Origin: Persicaria tinctoria
Taxonomy: Eukaryota; Streptophyta; Magnoliopsida; Caryophyllales; Polygonaceae
Length of the DNA: 64,000 bases
NCBI GenBank assembly: GCA_037127255.1
Contig: JBANSL010000013.1
Span: 59,308,688 to 59,372,687, forward strand
Direction of reading: 5' to 3'
In this document: positions 10,895 through 21,225 of the stretch, piece by piece
Numbering within the stretch: position 1 is the first letter of the stretch
Layout of the letters: each line of letters begins with the position of its first letter
Translations under genes and position numbers: made by a program
Notes under the pieces: model-generated
Databases searched by the model: none
What the model saw: the letters and a program-made list of their open reading frames with translations, nothing else
Told to the model about the DNA's origin: nothing

Positions 10895-12245
10895 AAATGA
10901 GAAATACTTAATAGATGCGATAGTTCATGTGAATATGCCCAAATATAATGCGATAAACATACTGGCAGAATCCAAGATTGCATCACAATTAGCCCCCTAT
11001 GAACACAACAATACGAGACAGGTGCAAAAAATAAACTGGCAGAATCCACACTCAAGGTGACGGCGGTCGATGCCCAAAACAAGTCCGTCAGCTGACTAGA
11101 GCATCCACCAAGCAACACTACGACCGATGGCGCTTTGGCCCCCTGTATTCGCCCTTCGACGGATAGCGCTTCGTCTTCGGCCTTCCCGGCGCACGCTTCA
11201 CCACCGGCGGCAAGCATTTTGTCGCAGCTATTTGTGGAGGCACCACCCATGTCTCACGAGGTGCCACTGGGTAAACCACATTGACGTAGCACGCGCGCCA
11301 AGCCTCAGCCCTGTACAGAGAATGGACGAGGGAGTATGGATCGATCCGACGTACCTTGGCCACGGCGAGGGCATGTGGACACGGAATCTGGTCAATTTGA
11401 AAGTGCTTACATGTGCAACTCCGAGCATAAAGGTTGGCCAGCCAGGCGGTCACCCCTTTACGGACGTCATACTCGTGTTCGCTCAAAGGCTTCACCTCCA
11501 GACAAATAACCTGCATGGCGTTTTTCCTCAAAACGGTATCCACATGGTCCGTCACAACCTTCTCGGGATTTGAACTTAGCTCCCGGCGCGTCGCGAACCA
11601 CTCAGCCACTTTGTCGATTATGCTGTCCATCAGGGAGGTGACGGGCAGGTCACGAGGCTCAAGGAAAACCGAGTTCAAGGACTCGGCATGGTTTGTGGTG
11701 GTCACGTTGAACCGATTGGCGGGATAGAAAGCCCGGGCCCAATTGGAGAAGCCGGCCGTCTTAATGTATTCAGCACCAGTGGGCGACTTGGATTTGAATG
11801 CTTCGAAGTGGCCATTGAACTCTGCAACGGTGTACGCGTTTGCCATCAGAAAGAACAGATTTTGAAGGCCACCCGCTTTGTGATATGCCTTCACATTCTG
11901 AAAAAGATGGTAAGTGCAGCGGCCATGCTTTGCCAAGTCGTAATTTGCTCGGATTCCCTTCGTGATGCTCATGTGCCTGTCGCTGACCCACACCACATGG
12001 GGCTCATCCGGGACCACGCGTTTCATTTGACGGAAGAAAAAACTCCAGGACGCATCATTCTCCCCGTCGACAATGGCAAATGCAACGGGGTATAGGTTGT
12101 GGTTTGGGTCTTGGGCAGTCGCAAACATCAAGCAATCACGATACTTCCCCTTCAAGAAACTTTCATCCACCGAGAATACCTGCCAATGTCAATCAGCTTA
12201 ATAAGGTCGAATGGAATTATGTCAATGGCAAGAAAATATAACACA

Positions 12246-12280
12246 TTGGGTAAGATAAACGTACACAGTTGGTAGGATTA
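12246..12280 (+). repeat. Motif cores in transposase intron 3
   Basis: TTGGGTAAGATA at 12246 and TTGGTAGGATT at 12269 are 22-23 bp apart. Weaker cores at 12306, ~12338 and 12364 are out of phase. They lie in the intron at 12180-12394. Confidence 0.7.
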
Positions 12281-13430
12281 TAAACGGTGGGATGAACTGG
12301 CAGTATTGGTAAAAAGGTATTGGAAGGACAAACGTCCACAATGGGTAAGATGAAATATAACAGTTGGTATGTTAATAACGTGTTATTGGCGTACCTGGCG
12401 CAGGTGTGGGATGGCTGCCCGCCAAACACCCAAGCTAACGAACGCATACTTGAATTGCTGGTTATCATCACGAACTAATGTGGTTACGGTCCCGGGGTTT
12501 GCTCGCTCAAGCATGTAAAGGTATGAGGCCATCCGCTCGTAGCTTTCTTCGTAGGTTCCGTAGAGGCCGTCCCGTGCGGCTCCCTGCGCCCTGCGTGCCT
12601 TCCAGTAGCTGCAGTCCATGCCCAACCGAGACTTCATCATCTTCCTGATTTGACGGGGACGAAGCTCATTCCCTGACCCACCAAAACTGCAAAGATGGGA
12701 TCAACAGGTTACACCAACAACATTTCCACCAACACATTTACACCGGTTTAGGAACTTACTCGGATACCAAACTGTGGCCCATCAGCTTGTAATTGGTGTT
12801 GCGGTGGTAGTTGCTGACGACACTAACCTTGCAAGTGTGTGTGTCCACGAACTTACGAACCACCCACCTCTTAGTTTCCCGATAGGTCGACGCCCGACAG
12901 CACCATGAACAGTTAGGTTCGGGGCACACAACTAGGTACCTATCTGATGTGGATCGCTTCACTTGAATCTCGAAGCACCCACGCAAAGCTTCCCATTTCA
13001 CCCGGGACTAAATGTCAGCCTTGGTATCGAACATCTCCCCCTCACGTAACTCCCTCACCATTGATCGAGGGTCTCCGACTAGAGGAATGGACCGATCCAC
13101 GTCCGCTTCCACTTGCTCCAATGTCGGCAAAGGTTGTTTGTGTCCTTGGTACGATCGCTCTATCTCTCTCAGTGCTGCCTCAGCCTCCTCATCCCATGAT
13201 TCAGATGTCTCGTTCGGACTCCCACCCTCCACTTTCACGGGGAAACCACCTACGATCATGTCATCGTCGGAGCTTCCTACGTCTATGATGTCCTCCATTT
13301 CGTGGGGGGGTAGGACGTGGTGATCGTCGTCGCTATCGACGATCACCACTTTCTTTCCTCGTCGGATGGCATCAGACCTGCTCACATCAGCACCCTCCTC
13401 TTTGTTAAGCTGTTCCACTTCCTCTTCCTG

Positions 13431-13507
13431 TCCTACCATTATGTTGTCTCCCATCCTACCAACTTCGTCAGACTGGCAGACCATTACATTGTCCTCCATC
13501 CTACCAT
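13431..13507 (-). repeat. Motif units inside transposase coding exon 2
   Basis: Four cores in complementary orientation end at 13439, 13462, 13484 and 13507, with spacings of 23, 22 and 23. They lie in the acidic linker. Translated on -, they give the repeated peptides GRMEDNVMVCQ and GRMGDNIMVGQ. The array therefore extends into protein-coding sequence. Confidence 0.75.
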
Positions 13508-14574
13508 TACCAGATTGTTTACCACTCCCAGCAAGACCCCCATGCTTCCCACTGATGCTGTCCTTTGCAAGCCTACAACACCCTCCCTCCCCCGCTAGAC
13601 ACTCAGCACAACGGCAGGCCCCTCTAGTGTCACTGCTAAGGTCGTCCAACATCCCTTTGTCATCGACGAAGCCTCGAACCTTATCCTCCGACCCTCCGCC
13701 TCCATCCAGACCAACTTCCAAGTCTTCCTGCGTGCTGGGAGGCCCGGTTAGGAGCAACTCCCCTGGGGTGGGAGTGGAGACCTCGTCTGCCCCGTCCGAG
13801 TCTTCCGACTGATGTTCACCGGAGGCTGTTGAAGGGTTTGTCGTTTTCATCCGTAAGGTTACGTGCAGTGCTATTGGCCATGCTCGTGTGCCGTATTCAG
13901 TGTTGTAGAACTTGTAGGCTTCAATGTCATCGTCGTCCCGGGCCCGAATCGGAGTTGCCCGACCCATGGAAGGAGGGAGGTAGGTGAGCTCAATGTCGTA
14001 CAACACCATGTCAACGTCGAATTTCGAGACTATCTTCCCCTTCAGTTGGTCGTAGGAAATATTCTGTGGCACCACCATTGCTGCAGTACGTGCCTCTCCC
14101 TTGAAAACCAAGCTCCCACCTACGGGAGCCCACCAACCGCCGAACACCACATTGATGCATACCCTATCACCTGGGGTACATCAGGGGAAAAGAGTATCAG
14201 CTTGGGGGATAGTTCTGATATAATAAAGGGGAACACCTACAAAGGAAAGGTACAAGATGACTTACCCATCGCTGCCAATGCCACCAATAAACTTGTTGCA
14301 CTTTTCCTGGAATGGTAAGAGAGTATAACACTGTTGGCAGGTCAGAACTGTACTATTGGTAGGATGACAACTGTATCGTATCCTCGGATGCACGGTTGGG
14401 TTTCCCCCGTCCTTACCAACTCTCTCCTGCTCTGCCTCAGTTTTTGCAGGTCATGTTGAGGTGTTTGAGATCCTCCTCTCAAGCTTATATATGTGCTTGG
14501 GGAACACCCATCAATGCAATGATTGCATTTTCCCCTCATAAATGCTCCCCCCTTCCCCCCAAAGAAGAACCCCG

Positions 14575-14588
14575 TTTTGGCGCCAAAA
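14575..14588. promoter_or_regulatory. E2F-type palindrome, site 1
   Basis: TTTTGGCGCCAAAA is a perfect 14-bp palindrome containing the E2F consensus TTTGGCGC on both strands. It lies about 310 bp upstream of the transposase start. E2F factors drive S-phase genes in plants. The duplicated site below and the copy at 63764 support function. Confidence 0.65.
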
Positions 14589-14765
14589 TTACACTGACAA
14601 CCGCCAAATAAGCTACTGACAATCCACTCCAAATTTCTCGAAAATTTCAGGTATGGTATGACATAGTAAGCCTATTGGTAAGATAGATATATGATATTGG
14701 TAAGATAAATATACAATATCGGTCAAACAGATGTCATTCCGTCTTCCCCCAATGAAGAACCTTGT

Positions 14766-14779
14766 TTTTGGCGCCAAAA
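14766..14779. promoter_or_regulatory. E2F-type palindrome, site 2
   Basis: A second perfect TTTTGGCGCCAAAA, about 500 bp upstream of the transposase start, within the duplicated promoter segment. Confidence 0.65.
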
Positions 14780-15287
14780 TTTCACGGACATCCCGCCCAA
14801 ACCACTACGGACATTCCCCTCCGTATTATCTCCAAAATTCCAACTATGGTAGGACATAGTTGGCCTATTGGTAAGACGAATGTCTTCGTTTGGTAAGACT
14901 AATGTCTTCTGTTGGTAGGACATAGTTCCCAGATATGAAGGTGATGTTTGCCCTCACCATGCCACTCGTTTCCTATGTTGGCTCTGCTTTTTCAGAGCAT
15001 TTACTAAGGAATGACACCCATCAATCAAGATTTTATAAGGGTTGATTGACACCCTTAATTACAATCATTTACATTTCCCCTCATAAATGCTCCCCCCTTT
15101 TTACCCTACTTTATTGGAGCTACACCCCAATTCCCTGACATGTGCAGCACCTCCCCTCCTCATTTCTCTCAGCAAAATGAAGGAGCTACAGTGACCGGTC
15201 TCACCTTCACCTGCAACTTCCTCTCCCGGTTACCTTTTTTATTTGCACAAAATAGCCATTTTCTACCCCATGCAAATAATCAAGGCA

Positions 15288-15341
15288 CTTGGCTATTTGT
15301 GCAAAGTTTTTTTTTTATATGGCCAGTTATGCAAATCCCCC
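15288..15341 (-). repeat. Right terminal inverted repeat of the KI-MULE
   Basis: Read inward on -, it starts GGGGGATTTGCATAACTGG and ends CACAAATAGCCAAG. It is followed outward by the target duplicate TTAGTAAAA at 15342-15350. Confidence 0.85.
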
Positions 15342-15350
15342 TTAGTAAAA

Positions 15351-15767
15351 TGTCAACTTGATGTGCCCATTGCCCCATGCGACTGCCCCCTGCCCCTGTG
15401 CCCCCCCCCCCCCTTCTCGAGCCATTTTTTTTTCCGTTTGTCCCAGGGTTTTTTTTTCGTGTTAACACTTTCTGTTGTGCAAGTATAACTTGATGTTGTG
15501 CACATATAACATCATGTGTACAACATCAATAAGATTAAAATGTGCAAATATTTATTTTAAAATAAATATTGCATATATAATAGACTTTTTGAAATTTGGG
15601 TTTCGACCCGGTGACCCGATTGACCCGGTAATTTTGACCCGATTTACCCGATTGACCCGGTTAAGTTATAATTATATATAATTAATTTTTTATATATATA
15701 ATTAAAATTTATCACAAATTTTTTATATATATAATTAAAATTTATCACAAAATTTATCACATCGACA
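15351..15767. other. AT-rich flank with GACCCG-repeat block
   Basis: No gene is recognised. At 15606-15665 the pentamer/hexamer GACCCG recurs about seven times. At ~15686-15751 an AT-rich unit ending AATTTATCACAAA is duplicated in tandem. A similar GACCCG block lies at 62940-63135, close to the second KI-MULE. Confidence 0.6.
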
Positions 15768-16244
15768 CTAACCCTCTTCGTAGAAACGATGGTTGCACAG
15801 TGGACTTCGGCAAGCTCCCGGTGGCAGCCTAGGGCATGGCGGAGCAAGGGGGAGGCAGATACGGGACCGTGGTTGCGGGGCGAGTTCATTGGTGGCAATC
15901 GCTGGTGGCTTCGGTGGCGGGAAGGCGGCGGTCGAATGCGGCAAATCGGTGCACCGATGTTGTTGGGTAAGGCGGGAATTGTTCCCGATTCCGACGATTC
16001 CGGGGAGGATTCCGGCGATTGTGAGGAGGAGAAGCCAAATCCACGCCATCCGGTGACCGCTCCGGCTCGAGAATGCCGAATTCGATTGACTCTTGTCTCC
16101 AGTGAGGCTCGACGACGAGAATGCGAGGTTGGCGTAGGTCAATTTCGGCTTAGCGGTGGAATTCGTTGGAGAGGAAGACGACGTTAGGCTCGCTGCAGGC
16201 GCCATCAATGCTCCGATTGCCGCCACCGCCTCGCCTCCTACCAT
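15768..16244 (-). CDS. Unidentified 158-codon ORF, possible gene fragment
   Basis: The ATG at 16244 follows a pyrimidine-rich leader like a plant 5'UTR. The first ~75 residues are rich in Ser/Ala/Thr and end in a hydrophobic stretch (IWLLLLTIAGILPGIVGI). This would fit a transit or anchor sequence. The downstream part is Pro/Arg-rich and low-complexity, as if an intron were being read through. I do not recognise the protein. It could be the first exon of a truncated or captured gene. Local G+C is much higher than on either side. Confidence 0.3.
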   Translation of the reverse strand: MVGGEAVAAIGALMAPAASLTSSSSPTNSTAKPKLTYANLAFSSSSLTGDKSQSNSAFSSRSGHRMAWIWLLLLTIAGILPGIVGIGNNSRLTQQHRCTDLPHSTAAFPPPKPPAIATNELAPQPRSRICLPLAPPCPRLPPGACRSPLCNHRFYEEG

Positions 16245-16245
16245 T

Positions 16246-18812
16246 TTCGTTTCTGAATCAGAGTGCAGAGGGAGATCGAGAAGAAGCGGTTTAATTTTTT
16301 TATAAACCGGTTCGGGTTTTTTTTAAAAAAAACCCGAAATTATCCTCTCTTATGATTATGAAAACCTGGAAAATATCCGTAGGATAGTCCGAATATTATC
16401 CTCCCTTATGATTATAAAAACCCGGAAAATTTAAAATTTTTATGCCTAGCTTTACATGGATTTAATGACGGGAAAATATATCCAAGCCACTTTTCTCGTA
16501 TCTTATAAACGTAACGGATTTTAACGCTTCCAGAGCTCGGGTTTTACATTATATTAAAGAGGTCATCCACCCAAATTGCCCAACATTGAGCCACCAAACC
16601 CTTGACTTGTGGCTTGCTTGTGAATGTAGACATTCAACCACTCCCATCTCTTCATCCCATCACCTCCCATGCTTTGACTCGAGCCAAACCTACTCCCTCC
16701 CTTTATAAATCTGAGATATGGCTCATTTGGGGCTCATTCACAAAGGGCCAGCCCTCCCCAAGAGAGAGAACCAAGAGAGAAAGAGAGCATACTCCATTCT
16801 TGGTCCATTTTGGACAACCTTCAAAGAAAAATCCATATCTCCCTCATTACTCCTTCAAATTGAGCAAACTCGGTGGCCATGGATCCTTCTTGAACCCAGA
16901 TTTCTATAGGTATCTCAAACACAAAAATCCAAGGTCGTTTGCCTAGCCAAAATCGTCCATCTTTGGAGCTGCAGAAAACTGTTTTTGAAGGGTCTTGAGA
17001 GTTTGGCTTGATTTCTTGGTAAGAACCCTTCCTTTCTTTAAAAACTGAGTTCCAACATATGTTATAACTCCTTTTACTCAATTTTGAGTAGGAATATAAA
17101 TCATGTTTTGGAATGTTTGGTGACAAAATGGCAAGGTGTTTGGAAGGTGCTCCGAAGGACTCCCGAGGGTGTTCTTGAGTCGTTTGTGTGGGATTCTTCT
17201 AAGGTAATACCTCATCCGCCTCCCCCTCTCTAGGAATAGATCTTGTGTTCTTGGAAAGGTCTTAGGAAGTGGAGCCTCTATGTGTTTTTGGTTGTGTTTT
17301 GTAGCAAACGTCAAAAAACAAAATGGATATATGTGTCTCTGTAATTTGGACTTCATTTACAATCCAACAATCTGATTCGGCTGAAATCTTAATATGATGT
17401 TCAAGAAAATGTTATATAATTGTCCTTCAAAAATTAGGGTGATCCAACGTTTGGATCAAGAGTTATTATAATTTTAGTAACTAGTGTTTATAATGACTCG
17501 ATTAAAAACTTGGTTAAGGGAATGCTAAGAATATGATGGAATAACCGAAACTTAGAGCATATAAAATACAGAAATGAATTATACCCATAACTTGGCTTAT
17601 GATCCGATAAGAAGAAAATCGATTATGTGATAATACGATATAGATTATAACTGGTTAAGTCCGGATCACTTAACCGAAGTGCATAATCTATAGAATCGTG
17701 AACCTCATGTGGATGTATGTTGATTATTAGGTTGGGCACCATGCATTAGAATACCACCTAATGAGAGCTTAACGAAATTACTAGGCTCTCGTTGATTGGA
17801 TCATTGGTTGTGCATTTTATTGCTTCCTTATTCTTCGGACTCCAGTTAAGTCCCTTGGACTTACTCATGATGGATTTATGTGATACTCTTTGTCTTATCG
17901 AGAGTCTTCATGAATCACGTGATCTAGTAACATGTTTAGGAATATAAACCGGTAATATTATGTAGGATGAACTTAGTAAATCCAACAATTCATATGTATG
18001 CTATGTGTCTATGGTAGGACGGTCGTCAAAATCTGAATAAATGACTTATACTCGATGGAACAAGAATGAAATGATGAAAGACTTATGATGAGAAAGAATG
18101 AGTATGTTTGAGAAGGATGAGTACGTTTGAGAAGATATTATGATATGATGGTGATGGTGATGATGATGATGATGATTATGATGATGATACGGGCCCTTGT
18201 GTGTTTATTTCGCATTTATATATATCTATACACTTGCTTATGTGTTACATTTTAACATTCATGTAGTTTAAGTATGCCTCTTTATATGGCATTGAGTGTG
18301 CATATTTCCGATGATTGACCCCGATTTATTTCTTGTTTTTAGATTAAGGTACCCCTTACCCGATATGACTTACTTTTGTGGATGGTTGTCGGGACAGACC
18401 TTTTGGGACGATTAGAGCGAGTGAGGTATGACTTACGCACTATTTACTTTCTCGCTTACTTTGATTTGGTTTTGACCCGGCTATGCCGCGACGACTTTAA
18501 TGTACGTTATTTCCGCACTTTATATTTCCGACTTGAAAATCATTTACACGATAGTACCTAGGACAGATGAACGCCTCCAACGGGCGCGGGCATTTCTAGG
18601 GGTTCGAAATCCCCACTTTCGAAAACCATTGCTTCCGCTAAAAACAAATAACTTAGCTAAATAACTCGTACTCGGTCGTAAGATCTAAAGCTCACGGAAG
18701 AATTCAAAACTCTTCTATAACGTTCCCCGAATAACCGGATCATCCAAACCTTATAAATCCTCTAAGTGGATTTATGGAGGCATATTCGGATATCTATACT
18801 TTTGGGTCGTTA
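16246..18812 (+). mobile_element. Possible solo LTR of a large Gypsy element
   Basis: No coding capacity. A TATA-like CTTTATAAATC lies near 16699, and CCCGGAAAATTT near 16420 resembles the starts of large chromovirus LTRs. GGGTCGTTACAC at ~18805 resembles their ends. No second copy was found in the window, so this rests on style alone. Tandem ATTATCCTC(C/T)CTTATGATTAT units lie at 16336-16425. Confidence 0.35.
18130..18190. repeat. (GAT)n-type microsatellite
   Basis: Short interrupted run of GAT/GGT triplets, preceded by a partial duplication around GAGTATGTTTGAGAAG. Confidence 0.8.
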
Positions 18813-18828
18813 CACTAAGTATATAAGT

Positions 18829-19226
18829 ATATATATAGACTCTGGTGAAAACCTCAAATTGTGGTAAAAACCCGTGAGGGCTACTTTATATCTTGGTTTA
18901 TTTGAAACCCGTGCTAAAAACCTCAATCACATGGTGACTTTACAACTCGGTTCAACCTAAAAACCGTGCTAAAAACTCCAATTTTAAAATAACACATGAC
19001 TTTATAGCTCGGTCAAGCCTAAAAATCGTGCTAAAAAACTCATGTTTTAAAATTACATAGTGACTTTATAGCTCGGTTTTATTCAAAACCGGGCTAAAAT
19101 TTATGACTTTATAGATCGGTTCTATTCATAACCGGGCTATAAAGCAAGTGAACCGAGCTAAAAAGCCGGTCCTCACGGGTTTCTACCGCAATTTTGGTTT
19201 TCACTGGAGCGCATCCCTATATATAT
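18829..19226. mobile_element. MITE-like element with inverted ends and internal repeats
   Basis: The left end reads CTCTGGTGAAAACC and the right end, complemented, reads CTCCAGTGAAAACC. Both continue to GTGAGG, giving ~40-bp imperfect inverted repeats. Inside, TGACTTTATAGCTCGG and its partner AACCGGGCTAAA recur four to five times. AT-rich TATATA flanks both sides. A fragment with the same internal repeat lies at 54200-54245. Confidence 0.65.
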
Positions 19227-20545
19227 ATATGAGAAAGTTAAATAAGTGAAAAATCAAATGAAATTTAATTAGAAGGAATATAGATGTTAGTGATTAAACA
19301 TGTGTAGGCAGATTTAGTTCCATCATTTGGGTATGTGATCAAACATATCTCAGTGTTGCATTAAATTTCATGCAGATTAAAAAAAATCACCATAAGAAAA
19401 GCAAGATAATCAATTTCAGCAAATGGGTATCCTGAAACAAAAATTCATGCGAATTCCCAAACTTCCATTCTTTATATTCAACACTGATAGCTTTACATGC
19501 ACATATCAACTAGTCTATAAGAAACACCCAATGCCGCTTGGAAGTGATCAAATTGGGGAAAATTAGACAGATCTATCAGGGTTAATTTCAAATATTAAAG
19601 TAAAGAGTAATTAACCATAGTAAAGTGTTCTACGACACAAAATGAAGGAAGACAGATATTAGGGAAGATAGAGGAATGACTCGAGTATACCAAATTGGGA
19701 TGAAATTAAGCAGAAATTTGAAGATCCTGAATATTAGAAACAAAATGAAAAGGACAGAAATTAGGGACAAACCTTAGTTCCAGGGCACGACTAAAGCAAG
19801 CCCTCAGAGCAGTCATGACCCAAGGAGACAGCGGGATACCTTTAAGACAATTCACGCCCAAAGAAACACAAAAAATCCAAATTGAAGGTCGATTTCCTTT
19901 GCCAAACCAAGAAACAAAAAGGGGGGCCGGAAAACTAATTACTGAAATTGAAGATGCGTGGAGAAGGATGGAGATGGGGAGGTGGTCTAACCTCGGTGGA
20001 GGAAGAAGACGAAGTCCTGAGACAGGTTAACATCGGCAGAGGAGGAAGACGAAGGCCTGAGGCCCGAAGGACCCCTTGATCGAACTCGGCGGAGCAGGAA
20101 TAAACCTAGCGTTCTTTCCAGATTCTGGTTAAACCTGGAAACAAAAAGGTGGAAATTGATTATCTTGCTTTTCTTAATTGACAAACAGAGAAAGGGCATC
20201 AAACCTGTAACGATATGCGTAAATCAAATCAAAGCAAATCTTGATCGACAATTCAACGAAGTTTGGGATGGAAGAGGGATTGGGAGGGCGAGAGGATGAA
20301 GCAGAGAAGGGCCCTTCCCCTAAGCGGTCTTCGGAGGAGGGGCAAGAGGAGGAAGACGGGATTGGAAACAGTAGGCAGAACCATAGGTCTCCAGTCCAAA
20401 GTTTTGAAGAGGAAATAAATAAAAAAAGAAAATAAAAAGCGAAGGAAAAATCTGATTGGACAGAAGGGAGTAAAACATGGGGAGGATGCCACTTCAGCCT
20501 AAAATATATGAAATTAAGTAATTATATAGATATAGATATATATAT
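19227..20545. other. Unassigned sequence with GC-rich exon-like patches
   Basis: No complete gene is recognised. Around 19990-20070 a GAGGAAGACGAAG box occurs twice. 20240-20430 is purine-rich. These resemble 5'UTR/first-exon pieces of captured genes on -, but no identity can be given. Confidence 0.4.
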
Positions 20546-20928
20546 ATTTCATCCAATCAAATTGGAATGAGTGGGAGGACAACGATCATCTCCTACTTCA
20601 AGCTAATCCACACTCTCCATCATAACTTTGAATTTTTCTTTATGACCCGCTTTACATCATAATTGCGAAAATTGTCCCGCCTTAAATAAGTTTATAATTT
20701 ATCCTCCTTAAATATATATTCCAACAATCTTTCATTCTACCACTTCGGAATATTTTATCAACTTATTCTTAACCATGTCTTAAATATCTAATAAATTTTA
20801 CAACTTCTTTACTTCACCCTTATCATGCTAGCGGATCTTCCAAACTTCTTCTCCAATGTTTTTATTAATTTACACAATGCATTACAATGTGATGCCATAA
20901 AATGGAAAAATACAATCGAGGTATTTCA
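20546..20928 (-). repeat. Gypsy LTR fragment A (3' LTR side)
   Basis: About 380 bp nearly identical to 23019-23398. On - it starts TGAAATAC at 20928, preceded by a purine tract (GGTTGGGAGGAA, 20929-20940). Before that lies AAGTTTCGGGACGAAACTT, a hallmark just upstream of the 3' LTR in Del/Tekay-type chromoviruses. Confidence 0.7.
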
Positions 20929-21225
20929 TTCCTCCCAACCTCAAAATAAGTTTCGTCCCGAAACTTAGACCAAGAACAACTGGAGAAGTTTACTCTTAAT
21001 TTATGCTTTAGTTTTCCATGTCATTTCCTCAGTTCCGTGCTTAGACCAAATAACCTTTACCAAAGGAACAATCTTAGTGCAAATATAAGTACAATGTCAA
21101 CTGATTGACGTCACCAAAATGTCGGTACCATATCGGATAGGTTGATTACGAATCGAAATTGGTGACAATCTTTGTGAGCCGGTTTCGGTAGTTGCAACAT
21201 GCAAGCTTGCATCGTATATAAGTAC

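Larger units (their letters stand above)
11118..14269 (-). pseudogene. mudrA-type MULE transposase, one in-frame TAG
   Basis: Four exons read 14269-14266, 14170-12760, 12686-12395 and 12179-11118. All have GT/AG junctions in phase, giving 922 codons. The only defect is TAG at 13010-13008, codon 389, a one-base change from CAG. Residues 1-110 resemble the N-terminal domain of plant MuDR proteins. An acidic linker follows. Residues ~382-450 are the MuDR DNA-binding region (C...C...HTC). The catalytic core shows D574 (SVDESF), D636 (WVSDRH) and E735 (NHAES). A SWIM zinc finger has C824, C826, C836 and H838. A basic GRPK tail resembles an AT-hook. Transposases of this type cut and reinsert their element. 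The stop lies just before the DNA-binding region, so a normal product would lack both DNA binding and catalysis unless the stop is read through. Confidence 0.9.
14312..14922 (+). repeat. Three 22-bp-phased arrays upstream of the transposase
   Basis: Array 1 cores begin at 14312, 14334 and 14356. Array 2 cores begin at 14653, 14675, 14697 and 14719. Array 3 cores begin at 14846, 14868, 14890 and 14912. Every step within an array is 22 bp. Between arrays 1 and 3 a ~130-bp segment containing GGCGCCAAAA and a phased TATGGTA core is duplicated (about 14545-14670 and 14735-14865). Confidence 0.9.
5825..15341 (+). mobile_element. Mutator-like element with Ulp1 protease gene (KI-MULE type)
   Basis: The ends are fixed by a perfect 9-bp direct repeat, TTAGTAAAA, at 5816-5824 and 15342-15350. 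Nine base pairs is the duplication length made by Mutator transposases. The terminal ~55 bp are imperfect inverted repeats sharing TTTGCACAAATAGCCAAG. Inside are a Ulp1-like gene (+) and a mudrA-type transposase (-), arranged tail to tail. Plant MULEs with a captured Ulp1-like gene are known as KI-MULEs or Kaonashi elements. Every other open stretch between the ends is filled with 22-bp-period motif arrays. Because the transposase has a stop codon, this copy may need a helper, though the protease gene is intact. Confidence 0.93.

Noticed and set aside
11127..12095. Several plus-strand ORFs of 97-148 codons
   Set aside because: They lie exactly opposite the transposase core exon and have no family features of their own.
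12947..13812. Plus-strand ORFs of 93-148 codons
   Set aside because: They are antisense to transposase exon 2, whose frame is confirmed by splice phase and domain content.
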